DNA of 61,780 nt, from the NCBI GenBank assembly GCA_016873115.1, contig VGYB01000007.1, forward strand, positions 1-61,780, written 5' to 3'. The stretch is from Planctomycetota bacterium (GTDB lineage: Bacteria > Planctomycetota > Phycisphaerae > Phycisphaerales > SM1A02). Position numbers and translations under genes: made by a program. This document shows, piece after piece, positions 1-9,100 of this stretch. The notes under the pieces are model-generated. The model saw only the letters and a list, made by a program, of their open reading frames with translations. It was not told the origin of the DNA and did not search any database. How positions within the stretch are numbered: the first letter of the stretch is position 1; every line of letters begins with the position of its first letter.

Positions 1-208
1 CACGCGGAATCCCGTTCCGCGTGCCGAGCGTCCCGACGATGCCCTCGGGACGAAGGCACGCGGAATCCCGTTTCGCGTGCCGAGCGTCCCGACGATGCCC
101 TCGGGACGAAGGCACGCGGAATCCCGTTTCGCGTGCCGAGCGTCCCGACGATGCCCTCGGGACGAAGGCACGCGGAATCCCGTTTCGCGTGCCGAGCGTC
201 CCGACGAT
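1..208. repeat. 56-bp tandem hairpin array at the 3' end of speA
   Basis: Units start at 1, 57, 113 and 169 (three full, the fourth cut at about 208). Each unit holds two inverted repeats: CACGCG...CGCGTG around about 11 nt, and CGTCCCGA-8 nt-TCGGGACG. Unit 1 has TTCCGCG where units 2-4 have TTTCGCG, so its first stem is perfect over 9 bp and the others carry one change. The last unit ends directly before the speA stop codon, so on the minus strand the array is the immediate 3' untranslated region. It may continue left of the window. A role in termination or mRNA 3' protection is inferred. Confidence 0.85.
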
Positions 209-209
209 G

Positions 210-2219
210 TCAGTGGTTGAAGACCGGATGCTCACCCGACTCGAGGTACGTGTACCCCGACAGGCCGGCATCGTAGGCGCGGATGTACGCCTGGCTCTCG
301 GCGGCGCTCATGCGCTTGTCGCGCACGGCGATCTCGCACTCGCGGCGGATCGCCGCGCTCAGGTCGTTCACGTTGTACTGCACATAGCTCAGCACCTCGC
401 GCACGGTGTCGCCGTGCACGACCTCGTCGATCCACCAGTCGCCATCGTCATCGAGGCGAACATGCGCGACATGGGTGTCGCCGAAGAGGTTGTGGAGGTC
501 GCCCAGGGTTTCCTGGTACGCGCCACAGAGGAAGACGCCGATGAAGTAATCCTGGCCTTCCTGGAAGTCGTGCAGTTCGACCCACTTCTTCACATCGTGG
601 TCGTCGCAGAAGCGATCGATCTTGCCGTCCGAGTCGCAGGTGATGTCGGCCAGCGTGGCCTTGCGGGTGGGCTTCTCGCCGAGCCGGTGGATCGGCATGA
701 TCGGGAAGAGTTGCTTGATCGCCCAGATGTCGGGCAGGCTCTGGAAGATCGAGAGGTTGCAGAAATAGATGTCCGCCATGTCCCCTTCGATGTCGTCGAG
801 TTCCTCCGGAACCTCGTCGGTGTCCATCTCGCGGACGCGATCGCGGATCTTGGCGCAGGTCGCCAAGAAGAGCCGGTCAAGCATGGCGCGGTGTTCCAGA
901 CTGAGGTGGCCGACGCTGAAGAGCCGGACCCCCTCGTCGCGTGCCTCAAGCGCATCGTGGTACTGCTCGACGAGGCGCCGTTCGCTCACCGACCTGTAGG
1001 TCTCCCACAATTCGGTGATCGGCCGCGGCAGTTCCTCCCCTGTCGGCGGGGCCAGCAAGGCGGCTGGTGCCACGACGCGGTCGGGACGATTGGCCCCGAG
1101 CGCATCGAACACCAGCACCGACTGCTGCGCGACCATGGCGCGACCAGACTCAGTCACGATCGTCGGGTGGGGCACGCCCTCCTCGTCGCAGACCGACATG
1201 ATCTTGTAGACGACCGTGCTGGCATACTCGGGCAGCGTGTAGTTCATCGAGAACTCGAAACTGGTCTGGCTGCCGTCGTAGTCGATGCCCAAGCCGCCGC
1301 CGACATCGAGGTACTTCATGCCGGCACCCATGCGCACGAGTTGCGAGTAGATGCGCGCCAGTTCGTTGACGCCCGAGGTCACCTGGCGGATGTCGTGGAT
1401 CTGGCTGCCCATGTGGCAGTGCAGGAGTTGCAGGCAATCCTGCATGCCGCGGGCCTTCAGGAACTCGAAGACCTCAAGCACCTCGGTCAGCGACAGGCCG
1501 AACTTGGCCTTTGACCCGCTCGAGTGCCGCCAGCGGCCAGCGCCCGGAGTGCTCAGATTCACGCGAACGCCGATCTGCGGGCGCACGCCCAGGCGCTGCG
1601 CGTGCGAGGCGATCAGATGGAGTTCCGTCAGGTTCTCGATGACCGGGATGATGTTGCGGCCGAGCTTGGCCGCGAGCGTGACGAACTCGATGTAGCGGTC
1701 TTCCTTGAAGCCGTTGCAGATGATCAGGCGCTCGGGACTGTCCGCGGTCATGCCCATGACCGCCAGCAGCTCGGGCTTGCTGCCGACCTCGAGGCCGAAT
1801 CCCAGCGGAACGCCGTACTTGCGGACTTCCTCGACGACGCGACGCTGCTGGTTGACCTTGATCGGGTAGACGCCACAGTAGTCCCCCGTGAAGCCGTTCT
1901 CCGTGATCGCCGAGTCGAATGCCTCGCGCAGGTCGCGCAGCCTGCGCTCCAGCAGGTCACTGAAGTGGATGAGGACGGGCGTCTTCAGGCCACGCTCGCG
2001 CATGCCCTGAACGACCTCGAAGAGATCGATCTCGGCGCCGGGCGTGCGGCTGGGGCGCACGACCACATTGCCGGATGGATTGATGTCGAAGAAGCCCTTG
2101 CCCCAGAGCCTGATCTGGTAGGCGTCGGCGCTGTCATCGATGGTCCAGCCCGGGGATCCGGTGCGGGCAGGACGCGAGGCGGGCGGGTTCGACGCGTGGT
2201 CGGGCTGGATTTGGGTCAT
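210..2219 (-). CDS. speA: biosynthetic arginine decarboxylase SpeA
   Basis: Predicted PLP-dependent decarboxylase that converts arginine to agmatine and CO2, the first step of the agmatine route to putrescine. The 669-residue length is normal for SpeA. Visible features: the PLP lysine in YPIKVNQ (Lys121), the HCHMGSQI motif near residue 268, the glycine-rich phosphate loop DVGGGLGID near 305-313, and a C-terminal CGAYQE segment that carries the substrate-side cysteine. I chose the ATG giving MTQIQPDH. The longer open frame upstream runs through the intergenic region and another gene and has no family similarity. The gene ends against a hairpin array. No agmatinase or agmatine deiminase gene is in the window. 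Confidence 0.95.
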   Translation of the reverse strand: MTQIQPDHASNPPASRPARTGSPGWTIDDSADAYQIRLWGKGFFDINPSGNVVVRPSRTPGAEIDLFEVVQGMRERGLKTPVLIHFSDLLERRLRDLREAFDSAITENGFTGDYCGVYPIKVNQQRRVVEEVRKYGVPLGFGLEVGSKPELLAVMGMTADSPERLIICNGFKEDRYIEFVTLAAKLGRNIIPVIENLTELHLIASHAQRLGVRPQIGVRVNLSTPGAGRWRHSSGSKAKFGLSLTEVLEVFEFLKARGMQDCLQLLHCHMGSQIHDIRQVTSGVNELARIYSQLVRMGAGMKYLDVGGGLGIDYDGSQTSFEFSMNYTLPEYASTVVYKIMSVCDEEGVPHPTIVTESGRAMVAQQSVLVFDALGANRPDRVVAPAALLAPPTGEELPRPITELWETYRSVSERRLVEQYHDALEARDEGVRLFSVGHLSLEHRAMLDRLFLATCAKIRDRVREMDTDEVPEELDDIEGDMADIYFCNLSIFQSLPDIWAIKQLFPIMPIHRLGEKPTRKATLADITCDSDGKIDRFCDDHDVKKWVELHDFQEGQDYFIGVFLCGAYQETLGDLHNLFGDTHVAHVRLDDDGDWWIDEVVHGDTVREVLSYVQYNVNDLSAAIRRECEIAVRDKRMSAAESQAYIRAYDAGLSGYTYLESGEHPVFNH

Positions 2220-2271
2220 CGAGTTGGTGTCGGAGTGCGAACCACCGCCGAGTGGCGTTGGGGAGTCGCGA

Positions 2272-2277
2272 AGTGTA
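2272..2277 (-). promoter_or_regulatory. candidate -10 element for speA
   Basis: TACACT on the minus strand, 52 nt before the speA start and inside the 116-bp gap after the upstream gene. It fits the TAnnnT hexamer seen before many starts here, but the leader would be long and has no clear Shine-Dalgarno sequence. Confidence 0.3.
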
Positions 2278-2335
2278 ACTCCTATCGAGGAACCTCCAAG
2301 GGCTTCGGACCGGGATTGGCATGCTCCCGGGCTCA

Positions 2336-3604
2336 TCACTCGGAGCCCGACGGTGCGCTGCCGGCCCAGCGAGCGGGCTCGACCGACCCCGGCTGCTGCA
2401 TGAGGAGCGCCATCATGCTCATGGCCGTACCGAAGTTGGCGCTGCGAGGGAAGACCCGGTCGTTCCATGTGCCCTCTGCAGAGCGGGTGCGGAAGAGCAG
2501 TTCGTTGAAGGTCGCCCAGTGCTTCGACCGGCGGTCCTCCGGCAGCAAGGCGATGGCCTGTGCCGCGTAGTAGTGGGCGTAGTAGAAGTAGTACGGTGCC
2601 ACCCCGTACGGCGCCACATGCGTGCCCGTCTTGGCTCGCCTGACCTCGAGCGCGTCCCAGTGAGCGCAGAAGGCCTCGATCGCACGCTCGAGCCCCTCCG
2701 TCGAACCACGGCCTGCCAGCGTCATGGCGACCTCGGCTGCGCACATGCGGCCGACGGCTCCCGGGATCTGGTCGGCCGTGTCCTTCACGCCCGTGCCGCC
2801 GGAGTAGTCCACATAGCCGCTGCCCTTCGCGGTCGATCCAGTGAGTGCCTTCAGTGCCCGATCGATCACCGCCGGATCCACGGCGTAGCCCTGGGCCTTG
2901 GCGGCGAAGAGCGTCTCGAGGCACGGCGCCGTCATGAAGGGGCTCGCCGGGCACGGGGTGTCTCGACCGGGCGCGCGTGAATAGGTCCAGCCCCCGACCT
3001 TGGGGATCTCGAGCTTGGCGAGCGCAACGAGGTACCACTCCGTCGCTGCCTTGACCTGGTCCTTCATCGCCTCGGGAACGGCGCCGGCACGCTGCGCAGC
3101 CAGCAGGAAGCGTGCGCCGTAGCACATGCCCCACCCGCGCACGTCGTAGCCGCCGTCGTAGTCATCCGGGCTCATCAAGGGGTCCTTGATCCCCTCGCAG
3201 ACGAACGCGATCGCCTTCGCGATGGCGGCAACCCGCGCGGGATCATCGGCGTAGGCCGGTGCGCGCAGGAGCGCTTCGCCGCAGATGCCCGTACCGCCGA
3301 TGCGGTAGCCGACCGGGATCTTGCCGCCCACGCGGTAGACGCCCTCGTACGGCCACTGCCCGGGATCTTCCTGCATCGCCACGAGCCGCTCGACCGCCGT
3401 GGCGATGATCGGCGCAAGGTCCTTGGGAACCTCGACGGGCTCACGCGGAGCACTGGGTGCAGGCGCAGGATCCGCCTTGCGTGACCTGCGCGGCGACTCC
3501 TTCTTCGCGGAGGTGGCTGGCGCGTCGGTCGGTGCCTTCGGCGCGGCATCCTGGTGCACCACGCACGCGATCGAGAGCAGGACAGGAACGAGGATGGTCA
3601 TCAT
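2336..3604 (-). CDS. secreted prenyltransferase/squalene-oxidase-repeat (alpha/alpha toroid) protein
   Basis: Residues 1-20 (MMTILVPVLLSIACVV) form an export signal. The cysteine could be a lipobox, but serine at -3 makes that weak. A Lys/Pro/Ala-rich linker follows, then an alpha/alpha-toroid region with repeated Gly-rich helices: GQWPYEGVYRVGG, GGYDVRGWGMCYGARFLL, KVGGWTYSR, GSGYVDYSGGTG and APYYFYYAHYYAAQA. Planctomycetes encode many such proteins of unknown substrate. The Asp-rich motif of true squalene-hopene cyclases is not evident, so cyclase activity is not claimed. The gene diverges from rsmD with 39 bp between the two starts. The open frame extends further upstream over rsmD, but a -10 hexamer 7 nt before this ATG supports the start. 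Confidence 0.8.
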   Translation of the reverse strand: MMTILVPVLLSIACVVHQDAAPKAPTDAPATSAKKESPRRSRKADPAPAPSAPREPVEVPKDLAPIIATAVERLVAMQEDPGQWPYEGVYRVGGKIPVGYRIGGTGICGEALLRAPAYADDPARVAAIAKAIAFVCEGIKDPLMSPDDYDGGYDVRGWGMCYGARFLLAAQRAGAVPEAMKDQVKAATEWYLVALAKLEIPKVGGWTYSRAPGRDTPCPASPFMTAPCLETLFAAKAQGYAVDPAVIDRALKALTGSTAKGSGYVDYSGGTGVKDTADQIPGAVGRMCAAEVAMTLAGRGSTEGLERAIEAFCAHWDALEVRRAKTGTHVAPYGVAPYYFYYAHYYAAQAIALLPEDRRSKHWATFNELLFRTRSAEGTWNDRVFPRSANFGTAMSMMALLMQQPGSVEPARWAGSAPSGSE

Positions 3605-3611
3605 GCTCGCG

Positions 3612-3617
3612 ATGCTA
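3612..3617 (-). promoter_or_regulatory. -10 element, leaderless-type, for the toroid protein
   Basis: TAGCAT, 7 nt before the ATG at 3604. No Shine-Dalgarno sequence fits in the remaining space. Confidence 0.55.
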
Positions 3618-3631
3618 TCCACGAGCCCGGC

Positions 3632-3637
3632 TATCCT
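3632..3637 (+). promoter_or_regulatory. -10 element, leaderless-type, for rsmD
   Basis: TATCCT, 6 nt before the rsmD ATG. It sits back to back with the divergent element at 3612-3617. Confidence 0.55.
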
Positions 3638-3643
3638 CGATGC

Positions 3644-4228
3644 ATGCTGCGCATCATTGGAGGCGAGTACCGGAGCCGCGTGCTGGCCACGCCCCGCGGC
3701 AAGGACCAGACGCGACCGATGGGTGCCCGGACCAAGGAGGCGATCTTCAACCTGCTGCGTGGCTGGTTCGAGGACGCCCAGGTGCTCGACCTCTTCGCAG
3801 GCGTGGGAACGATGGGACTGGAGGCCGTCAGCCGCGGTGCTGCGCGCGTGGTCATGGTCGAGCGCGACCGCCATGTCTTCCAACTCCTGCAGGGCAATGT
3901 GCACGCCCTGGGCTGTGGCAGCCGGGCGATCCCCGTGATGGCCGATGCGCTCGGGCCGGTCGCGATCGCGAGCGCCCCGTCACCCGTCGATGTCGTCTTC
4001 ATGGATCCCCCGTTCACGATGATGCGCGAGGAGCTCGGTCTGGCCCGGGTGAAGGCGCAGCTGGCCGCATGCCTGCCGGTGATGAAGCCCAAGTCATTCC
4101 TCGTGGTGCGATCGCCGGACCAACCGGTTGCGGCGGAATGGACGATCCCCGGACTGGCCGGTCCCGAAGTGCACCACTACGGCAACGAGCAATGGGTGAT
4201 GCTCTTCGCCCCGCAGGCCGGCGCCTGA
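3644..4228 (+). CDS. rsmD: 16S rRNA (guanine966-N2)-methyltransferase RsmD
   Basis: SAM-dependent methyltransferase of 194 residues, the normal size for RsmD, which modifies G966 of 16S rRNA during small-subunit assembly. It begins LRIIGGEYRSRVL, the conserved N-terminus of the family. Motif I is LDLFAGVGTMGLEA (48-61), and the N-methyltransferase motif IV is DPPF (121-124). The start is the ATG before LRIIGG. An upstream in-frame ATG would add 30 unrelated residues that overlap the divergent gene. The stop overlaps the ATG of the following hydrolase (TGATG), which implies translational coupling. Confidence 0.93.
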   Translation: MLRIIGGEYRSRVLATPRGKDQTRPMGARTKEAIFNLLRGWFEDAQVLDLFAGVGTMGLEAVSRGAARVVMVERDRHVFQLLQGNVHALGCGSRAIPVMADALGPVAIASAPSPVDVVFMDPPFTMMREELGLARVKAQLAACLPVMKPKSFLVVRSPDQPVAAEWTIPGLAGPEVHHYGNEQWVMLFAPQAGA

Positions 4229-5025
4229 TGGTCGACCTCGGCGGCACATTCCCGGACAGCCTCCGCAGGCACGCGCGGTGGATGGCCCTGGCGGGAGCGC
4301 CGGCGGTCGTCATGCATCCCGATCACGAGGAGGGATCAACGACGGCGCTGCGCACGCTGCCTTGGGTGCTCTGGTTCCACGGCCGCACCGCCAACAAGGA
4401 GCTCGATCCGGGTCGCTACCTGCGGTGGCTGCGTGGAGGCATCGGTTGCGTGGCGATCGATCTGCCAGGGCACGGTGAGCGGCTCGATCCCCCGCTCCAG
4501 GCACCGGGTCGGGTCCTGGATGTGGTGCGCCGTGCCGAGGCCGAAGTCGATGCGATCGTCGGCAGTGTGCGGTCGCTCGACGGATTCGACCCTGGTCGCG
4601 TGGGGATCGGCGGCATGAGCGCCGGCGGCATGGTGTCGATGGTCAGGCTGTGCAGGGCGCACGCCTTCATGGGGGTGCTCCTTGAGAGCACGACCGGTGA
4701 CTGGAGTGCGCATGGAGCCGGTGCGGACTGTCCCGTGGATCTGGTGCGTGCGCTGAATCCCATCGATCATCTTGCAGCCTGGCGGGAAATCCCTGTGCTG
4801 GCGATCCACTCGGAACTGGACCAGTGGGTGCCGATCGACGGACAGCGTCGATTCCTCGATGCCTTGCGCTCGCGTGCAGCACACCCGGAACAGATCGAAT
4901 TGCTGGCGTTCGAGTCGACCGGCGCAACCTTCGAGCACGCAGGGTTCGGCCGACTGGGGGCCGTCGCCAAGGATGCAGGAACGGCGTTCTGGCTGCGGAC
5001 CTTCGGCACCAAGCCGCACCGCTGA
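4228..5025 (+). CDS. alpha/beta-hydrolase family protein
   Basis: 265-residue hydrolase fold with a visible triad. The nucleophile is in GGMSAGG (Ser131), the acid in HSELDQW (Asp198) and the histidine in FEHAGFG (His237). The WFHGR segment near 49-53 fits the oxyanion hole, and IDLPGHGER is the typical loop after strand 4. There is no signal peptide, so the protein is probably cytoplasmic. Substrate unknown; an esterase or small-peptidase role is equally possible. Its ATG overlaps the rsmD stop, so the two are co-transcribed. It converges with the metalloprotease gene over a 9-bp gap. Confidence 0.85.
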   Translation: MVDLGGTFPDSLRRHARWMALAGAPAVVMHPDHEEGSTTALRTLPWVLWFHGRTANKELDPGRYLRWLRGGIGCVAIDLPGHGERLDPPLQAPGRVLDVVRRAEAEVDAIVGSVRSLDGFDPGRVGIGGMSAGGMVSMVRLCRAHAFMGVLLESTTGDWSAHGAGADCPVDLVRALNPIDHLAAWREIPVLAIHSELDQWVPIDGQRRFLDALRSRAAHPEQIELLAFESTGATFEHAGFGRLGAVAKDAGTAFWLRTFGTKPHR

Positions 5026-5034
5026 GGCAGCGCG

Positions 5035-6171
5035 TCAGGGCTTCGAGGGGTTCGCCGACTTCGCCGCCGCCTTGCGTGCAGCGAACCCGACCGGGTTCTC
5101 GCCAAGCCAGATGGCATCGCCCGCGCCGCTCGCCACGACCTGCTTGACGAAGTCCTGGAACTGGCGATCGAACTCGCGCTCGTCGACCTTGAAGTACTGG
5201 CTCAGGACCAGCCGACCGGGCATCAGGCGTGAACGACGCGCGAGCCCCATGCGATCGGCCATGCGGCCGTTCGCGGCATCATCGATGAGCTGGCGGAAGG
5301 CGGCGCGGTATCGCCCGCCCTCGCCTTCGTTGAGGAAGTGCATGAGTGCCCACACTTGCGCGTAGTAGCTCAGCAGTGAGTCCCGGCCATCGCCGAGGAA
5401 GGACTGCGGGGTCCCTCCCACGAGCTGGCCGAGGGAGACCATGCGACCTTCACGCACCACGCTGCGCAGTTCGCTGAAGCGCTCGAGGTTGCGCCACGGC
5501 AGGAACTCGATCGTGGTGCGATCGTTGCGCATGCGATGGCCTTCCATGAAGGTGGCCAGTCCCTCCTCCATCCACGGCGGCAACTGCTCGACGAAGGTCG
5601 ACTGCGTGTACTGGTGCCATCCCTCGTGCGCGACGATGAAGAGCGTGTCGACGGGCCCGATGTCATAGAGCACCGCGCGGCCCTCGATCGTGTACCCGCC
5701 GCGCCCCATGCCGAGGTAGAGCTCTGCACTCTCGCGCAGCGCCTCGCGGGTGTACTGCTCCCACTGCGATCGCTTGCCGAAGATGTAGGTATCGATGGGT
5801 CGTCGCGGCTCGGGCAGCGGCCCGAGCGCAGTGCGGTACTGCTGCATGGCCTGCCACGCGAAGCGCGGCAGCGTGTCGGCGAGCCACCGATCGCGAACGA
5901 CGATGTGGATCGAGAGCCCCGGAAGGCGCACGATGCTGCCCTGAGCGCCACCGAAGACCCACGGCTCGATGGTGGGTTGCGGCATCGCCGACAGGACGGC
6001 AGCCTCGGGTCCAACGGCGCCGGGCGTCGCCTGGGCGGCCGGAGACGATCCGGGCACCGTGGTGCACGCGGTGATCGGGAGCACGATGAGCAACGATGCC
6101 GCTGCACAGGTCCGAACGCCCGCACGAAGGCAGGTCCACAGGACCGGCATCCATCGTGCACCTGCGTTCAT
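5035..6171 (-). CDS. lipoprotein zinc metalloprotease-like protein (DUF1570-like)
   Basis: 378 residues. The N-terminus is a lipoprotein signal with LPITAC (Cys36). The catalytic signature HEGWH (His182, Glu183, His186) matches the HExxH zinc motif, and PPWMEEGLATF about 15 residues later supplies the third, glutamate ligand of gluzincin peptidases (Glu202 or Glu203). This layout resembles the peptidase-MA-like DUF1570 proteins common in planctomycetes. It probably acts on the periplasmic face of a membrane; substrate unknown. The ATG overlaps the valS stop (TCAT on plus), so it is the second gene of a valS operon. Confidence 0.82.
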   Translation of the reverse strand: MNAGARWMPVLWTCLRAGVRTCAAASLLIVLPITACTTVPGSSPAAQATPGAVGPEAAVLSAMPQPTIEPWVFGGAQGSIVRLPGLSIHIVVRDRWLADTLPRFAWQAMQQYRTALGPLPEPRRPIDTYIFGKRSQWEQYTREALRESAELYLGMGRGGYTIEGRAVLYDIGPVDTLFIVAHEGWHQYTQSTFVEQLPPWMEEGLATFMEGHRMRNDRTTIEFLPWRNLERFSELRSVVREGRMVSLGQLVGGTPQSFLGDGRDSLLSYYAQVWALMHFLNEGEGGRYRAAFRQLIDDAANGRMADRMGLARRSRLMPGRLVLSQYFKVDEREFDRQFQDFVKQVVASGAGDAIWLGENPVGFAARKAAAKSANPSKP

Positions 6172-9100
6172 GCCTGCGCTCCCAGCGCAACGAGTGCGCT
6201 GCGTGCTGCATCCAGATCCGACTGCGCCTGCGCGCACTTCGCGCGGGTCTCCTCGACGACCGCTGGCGGGGCTTTGGCCAGGTAGCCGGCATTGCCGAGC
6301 TTGGCCTCGAAGCCGGCGATCGCCCGCTCACGCTCCGCGATGAGCTTGGACAGGCGCTCGCGCTCGGCACCGGCGTCGACGGCGTCGACCACATTCGTCA
6401 GCCAGAGCTCCTCGCCCTCGTGCGCCAGCGCCAGGGCACCGGCAGGACGGCTGCCCGACATCAGCTCGACGCGGTCCAGGCCTGCCAGCGTCTGCACGAT
6501 GCCCTCGCCGGCCTTGATGGTGGCCATTGCGGAGGCGGCCGCATGCAGCGTGATGCGACGCTTGGGGTCGACCTTGCGCTCACCGCGCAGATTGCGGATC
6601 GCCAGGACCAACGCCTGCACCCTCGCCATGTCATGGAGCGCACGCTCATCGGCGAGCGCTGCATCAGGACGCGGCCACGACGCCATGGTGCAGAGGGCGC
6701 TCGGTGGGAGCACCAGCCCGCGCACACCGGGAGCGCCGGCCTGCTGCACGGCAGGCCACAGCGTCTCGGTGACGAACGGCATCACCGGGTGCATCAGGCG
6801 CAAGAGGCCGTCGAGCACGGTCCGCAGGCACTGCTGCTGGAGCGGGTCGGTCTTGACGGTCGGCTTGATGGACTCGAGGTACCAGTCGCAGAAGTCGCGC
6901 CAGACGATGTCATAGAGCGCATCGCCCACCTCGTTGAACCGGTAGTCGGCGATCGAGGCATCGATCGACGCCACGGCCTGGGCAAGCCGGGCCAGCATCC
7001 ATCGATCGGCCATGGACGCGGGCGCTGCCGTGGTGAGCCCGGTCGGGCGGCCCTCCGGCAGGTTGGCCAGCGCAAATCGGGTGGCGTTCCAAACCTTGTT
7101 CGCGAAGTTGCGGCCGGTGTCGAAGCGCGTGCTGGTGTTGCGGGCCAGCGGCTGGTCATCACCGGGTTCGGCGCTACCGGTCGCGGCGCCGTACGCGCTC
7201 ACCATGCGCTTGCCCGGTGCCTTCGGGCTCTCCTGGACGGGTGAAGCCACCGTGTGACCGCTCTGGGTCACGATGGTCTTGGGCGTGAACGACTCGCCCG
7301 TGTGCGCGCAGACCATGTCGACCGGGAGCCTGACATCCTGGGTGGAGGTCGACATCTGCACGAGCGTGAAGCGCAGCGCATCGGCACCGTGACTGTGGAT
7401 CACATCGCGCGGATCGAGGCCGTTGCCGAGACTCTTGGACATCTTCTGGCCGAAGCCGTCCTGCACGACGCTGTGGATGAAGACATGGCGGAACGGCACG
7501 CGGCCGCCGAGGAAGTAGCGATTGAACATCACCATGCGGCTGACCCACAGCGTGATGATCTCGCGTGCCGTGCTCAAGACCGCGCTTGGGTTGAACTCCT
7601 CGAGCAGCCCAGCCATGTCGAAGGCAGCCGGATTGGGCCAGCCGAGCGTGGACAGCGGCCAGAGCGCGCTCGAGAACCAGGTGTCGAGCACATCGGGATC
7701 GCGCACGAACCCATGGCGTTCAAGGGCCGCGCCCGCCGCATCGGTGAGCGTGCAGGCGTGCAGGTCGAACGCTCCCGAGGTCGCTTCGTGCGCGAAGACC
7801 TGGGTGCCATTCGACACCCGGACGATGGCGAGGGACGCCTCGGCGGTCGCTTGCCGAAGGTGTCCTGCACCGTGCGCAGCGAGGTCGATGCCGCCAGCGG
7901 CACCCTCGACGCGCTTGGTCCAGACCGGAATGCGATGCCCCCACCACAGTTGGCGACTGATGCACCAATCGCGAAGGTTCTCGTGCCACTGCTGGAAGGT
8001 CTTGGCATAGCGCGCCGGGAAGAACCGCAGTTCGCCGTCACCCTCTGCACCGGAGCGGGGGGCGATGTCCCTGGGCCAGGTGCCGTCGACCTGGTCGGGT
8101 GCCATCGCGCGCAAGGCAGCGCCGCGGAGCCGATCATCGGTCACCCGCACATACCACTGATCGCTCAGGTACGGCTCGACCGGCACATGGCTCCGGTACG
8201 AGTGGCCGACGCTGTGGCGGTACGGGCGGGCCTCCTCGAGCAGTCCCTTGGCCTTGAACCATGCCACGATCGCGGTGCGCGCGGCTTCGCGTGACATGCC
8301 CACGAAGGCCCGGGCCTCGTCGCCGACATCACTCCAGCCATGCCTGTCGCTGATGGATCCATCGGGCGCCATCACATTGATCGCGGCGAGGCCATGGCGT
8401 TGGCCGATCTCCCAGTCGTTGGCGTCGTGCGCGGGGGTCACCTTCAGGAAGCCGGTGGCGAACTGTGCCTTGGGATCGGACGGATCGCCGCCCATCGAAA
8501 CCGGCATGACCACATAGTCGTCCTCGACGATCGGGATCTCGCGACCCACGATCGGCAGGCGGAGCCGCTTGCCACGCAGCGCAGCGGCGCGCGGATCACG
8601 CGGATGCACAGCCACGGCCGTATCGCCGAGCATGGTCTCGGGTCGCGTGGTGGCCACGGTGACATGGCCAGACCCGTCAGTCAGCGGATAGCGCAGGTAC
8701 CAGAAGTGGCCATCCACCTCGTGCATCTCGACCTCATCGTCGGCCAGGGCGGTCTGCGAGACCGGATCCCAGTTGACCAGGCGCTTGCCGCGGTCGATGA
8801 GGCCATCGCAGAAGAGCCGGAAGAACGCCTCGCGCACCGCCGTGGCGCAAACAGGATCCATCGTGAATCGCGTGCGCTCGACATCACAGCTCGATCCCAT
8901 CGCCTTGAGCTGCGACAGGATGACGGCTTCGTACTCGTCCTTCCACTCCTGCACCTTCTGGATGAAGGCCTCGCGCGTGAAGTCCGTGCGACGCTTGCCC
9001 TGCATGAGCAGGCGCTTCTCGACGACCATCTGCGTGGCGATGCCAGCGTGGTCGGTGCCCGGCATCCACAGGGTCTCGTAGCCCCGCATGCGGTGCACGC

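Noticed and set aside
1-208. Array considered as a CRISPR
   Set aside because: The whole 56-bp unit repeats, so there are no variable spacers, and no cas genes are present.
21-1514. 497-codon frame on plus through the hairpin array and opposite speA
   Set aside because: The first 65 residues are translated repeat units and the rest is antisense to speA.
2336-3604. Toroid protein as a true squalene-hopene cyclase feeding the carotenoid cluster
   Set aside because: It is exported, only about 420 residues long, and lacks an evident DxDD motif.
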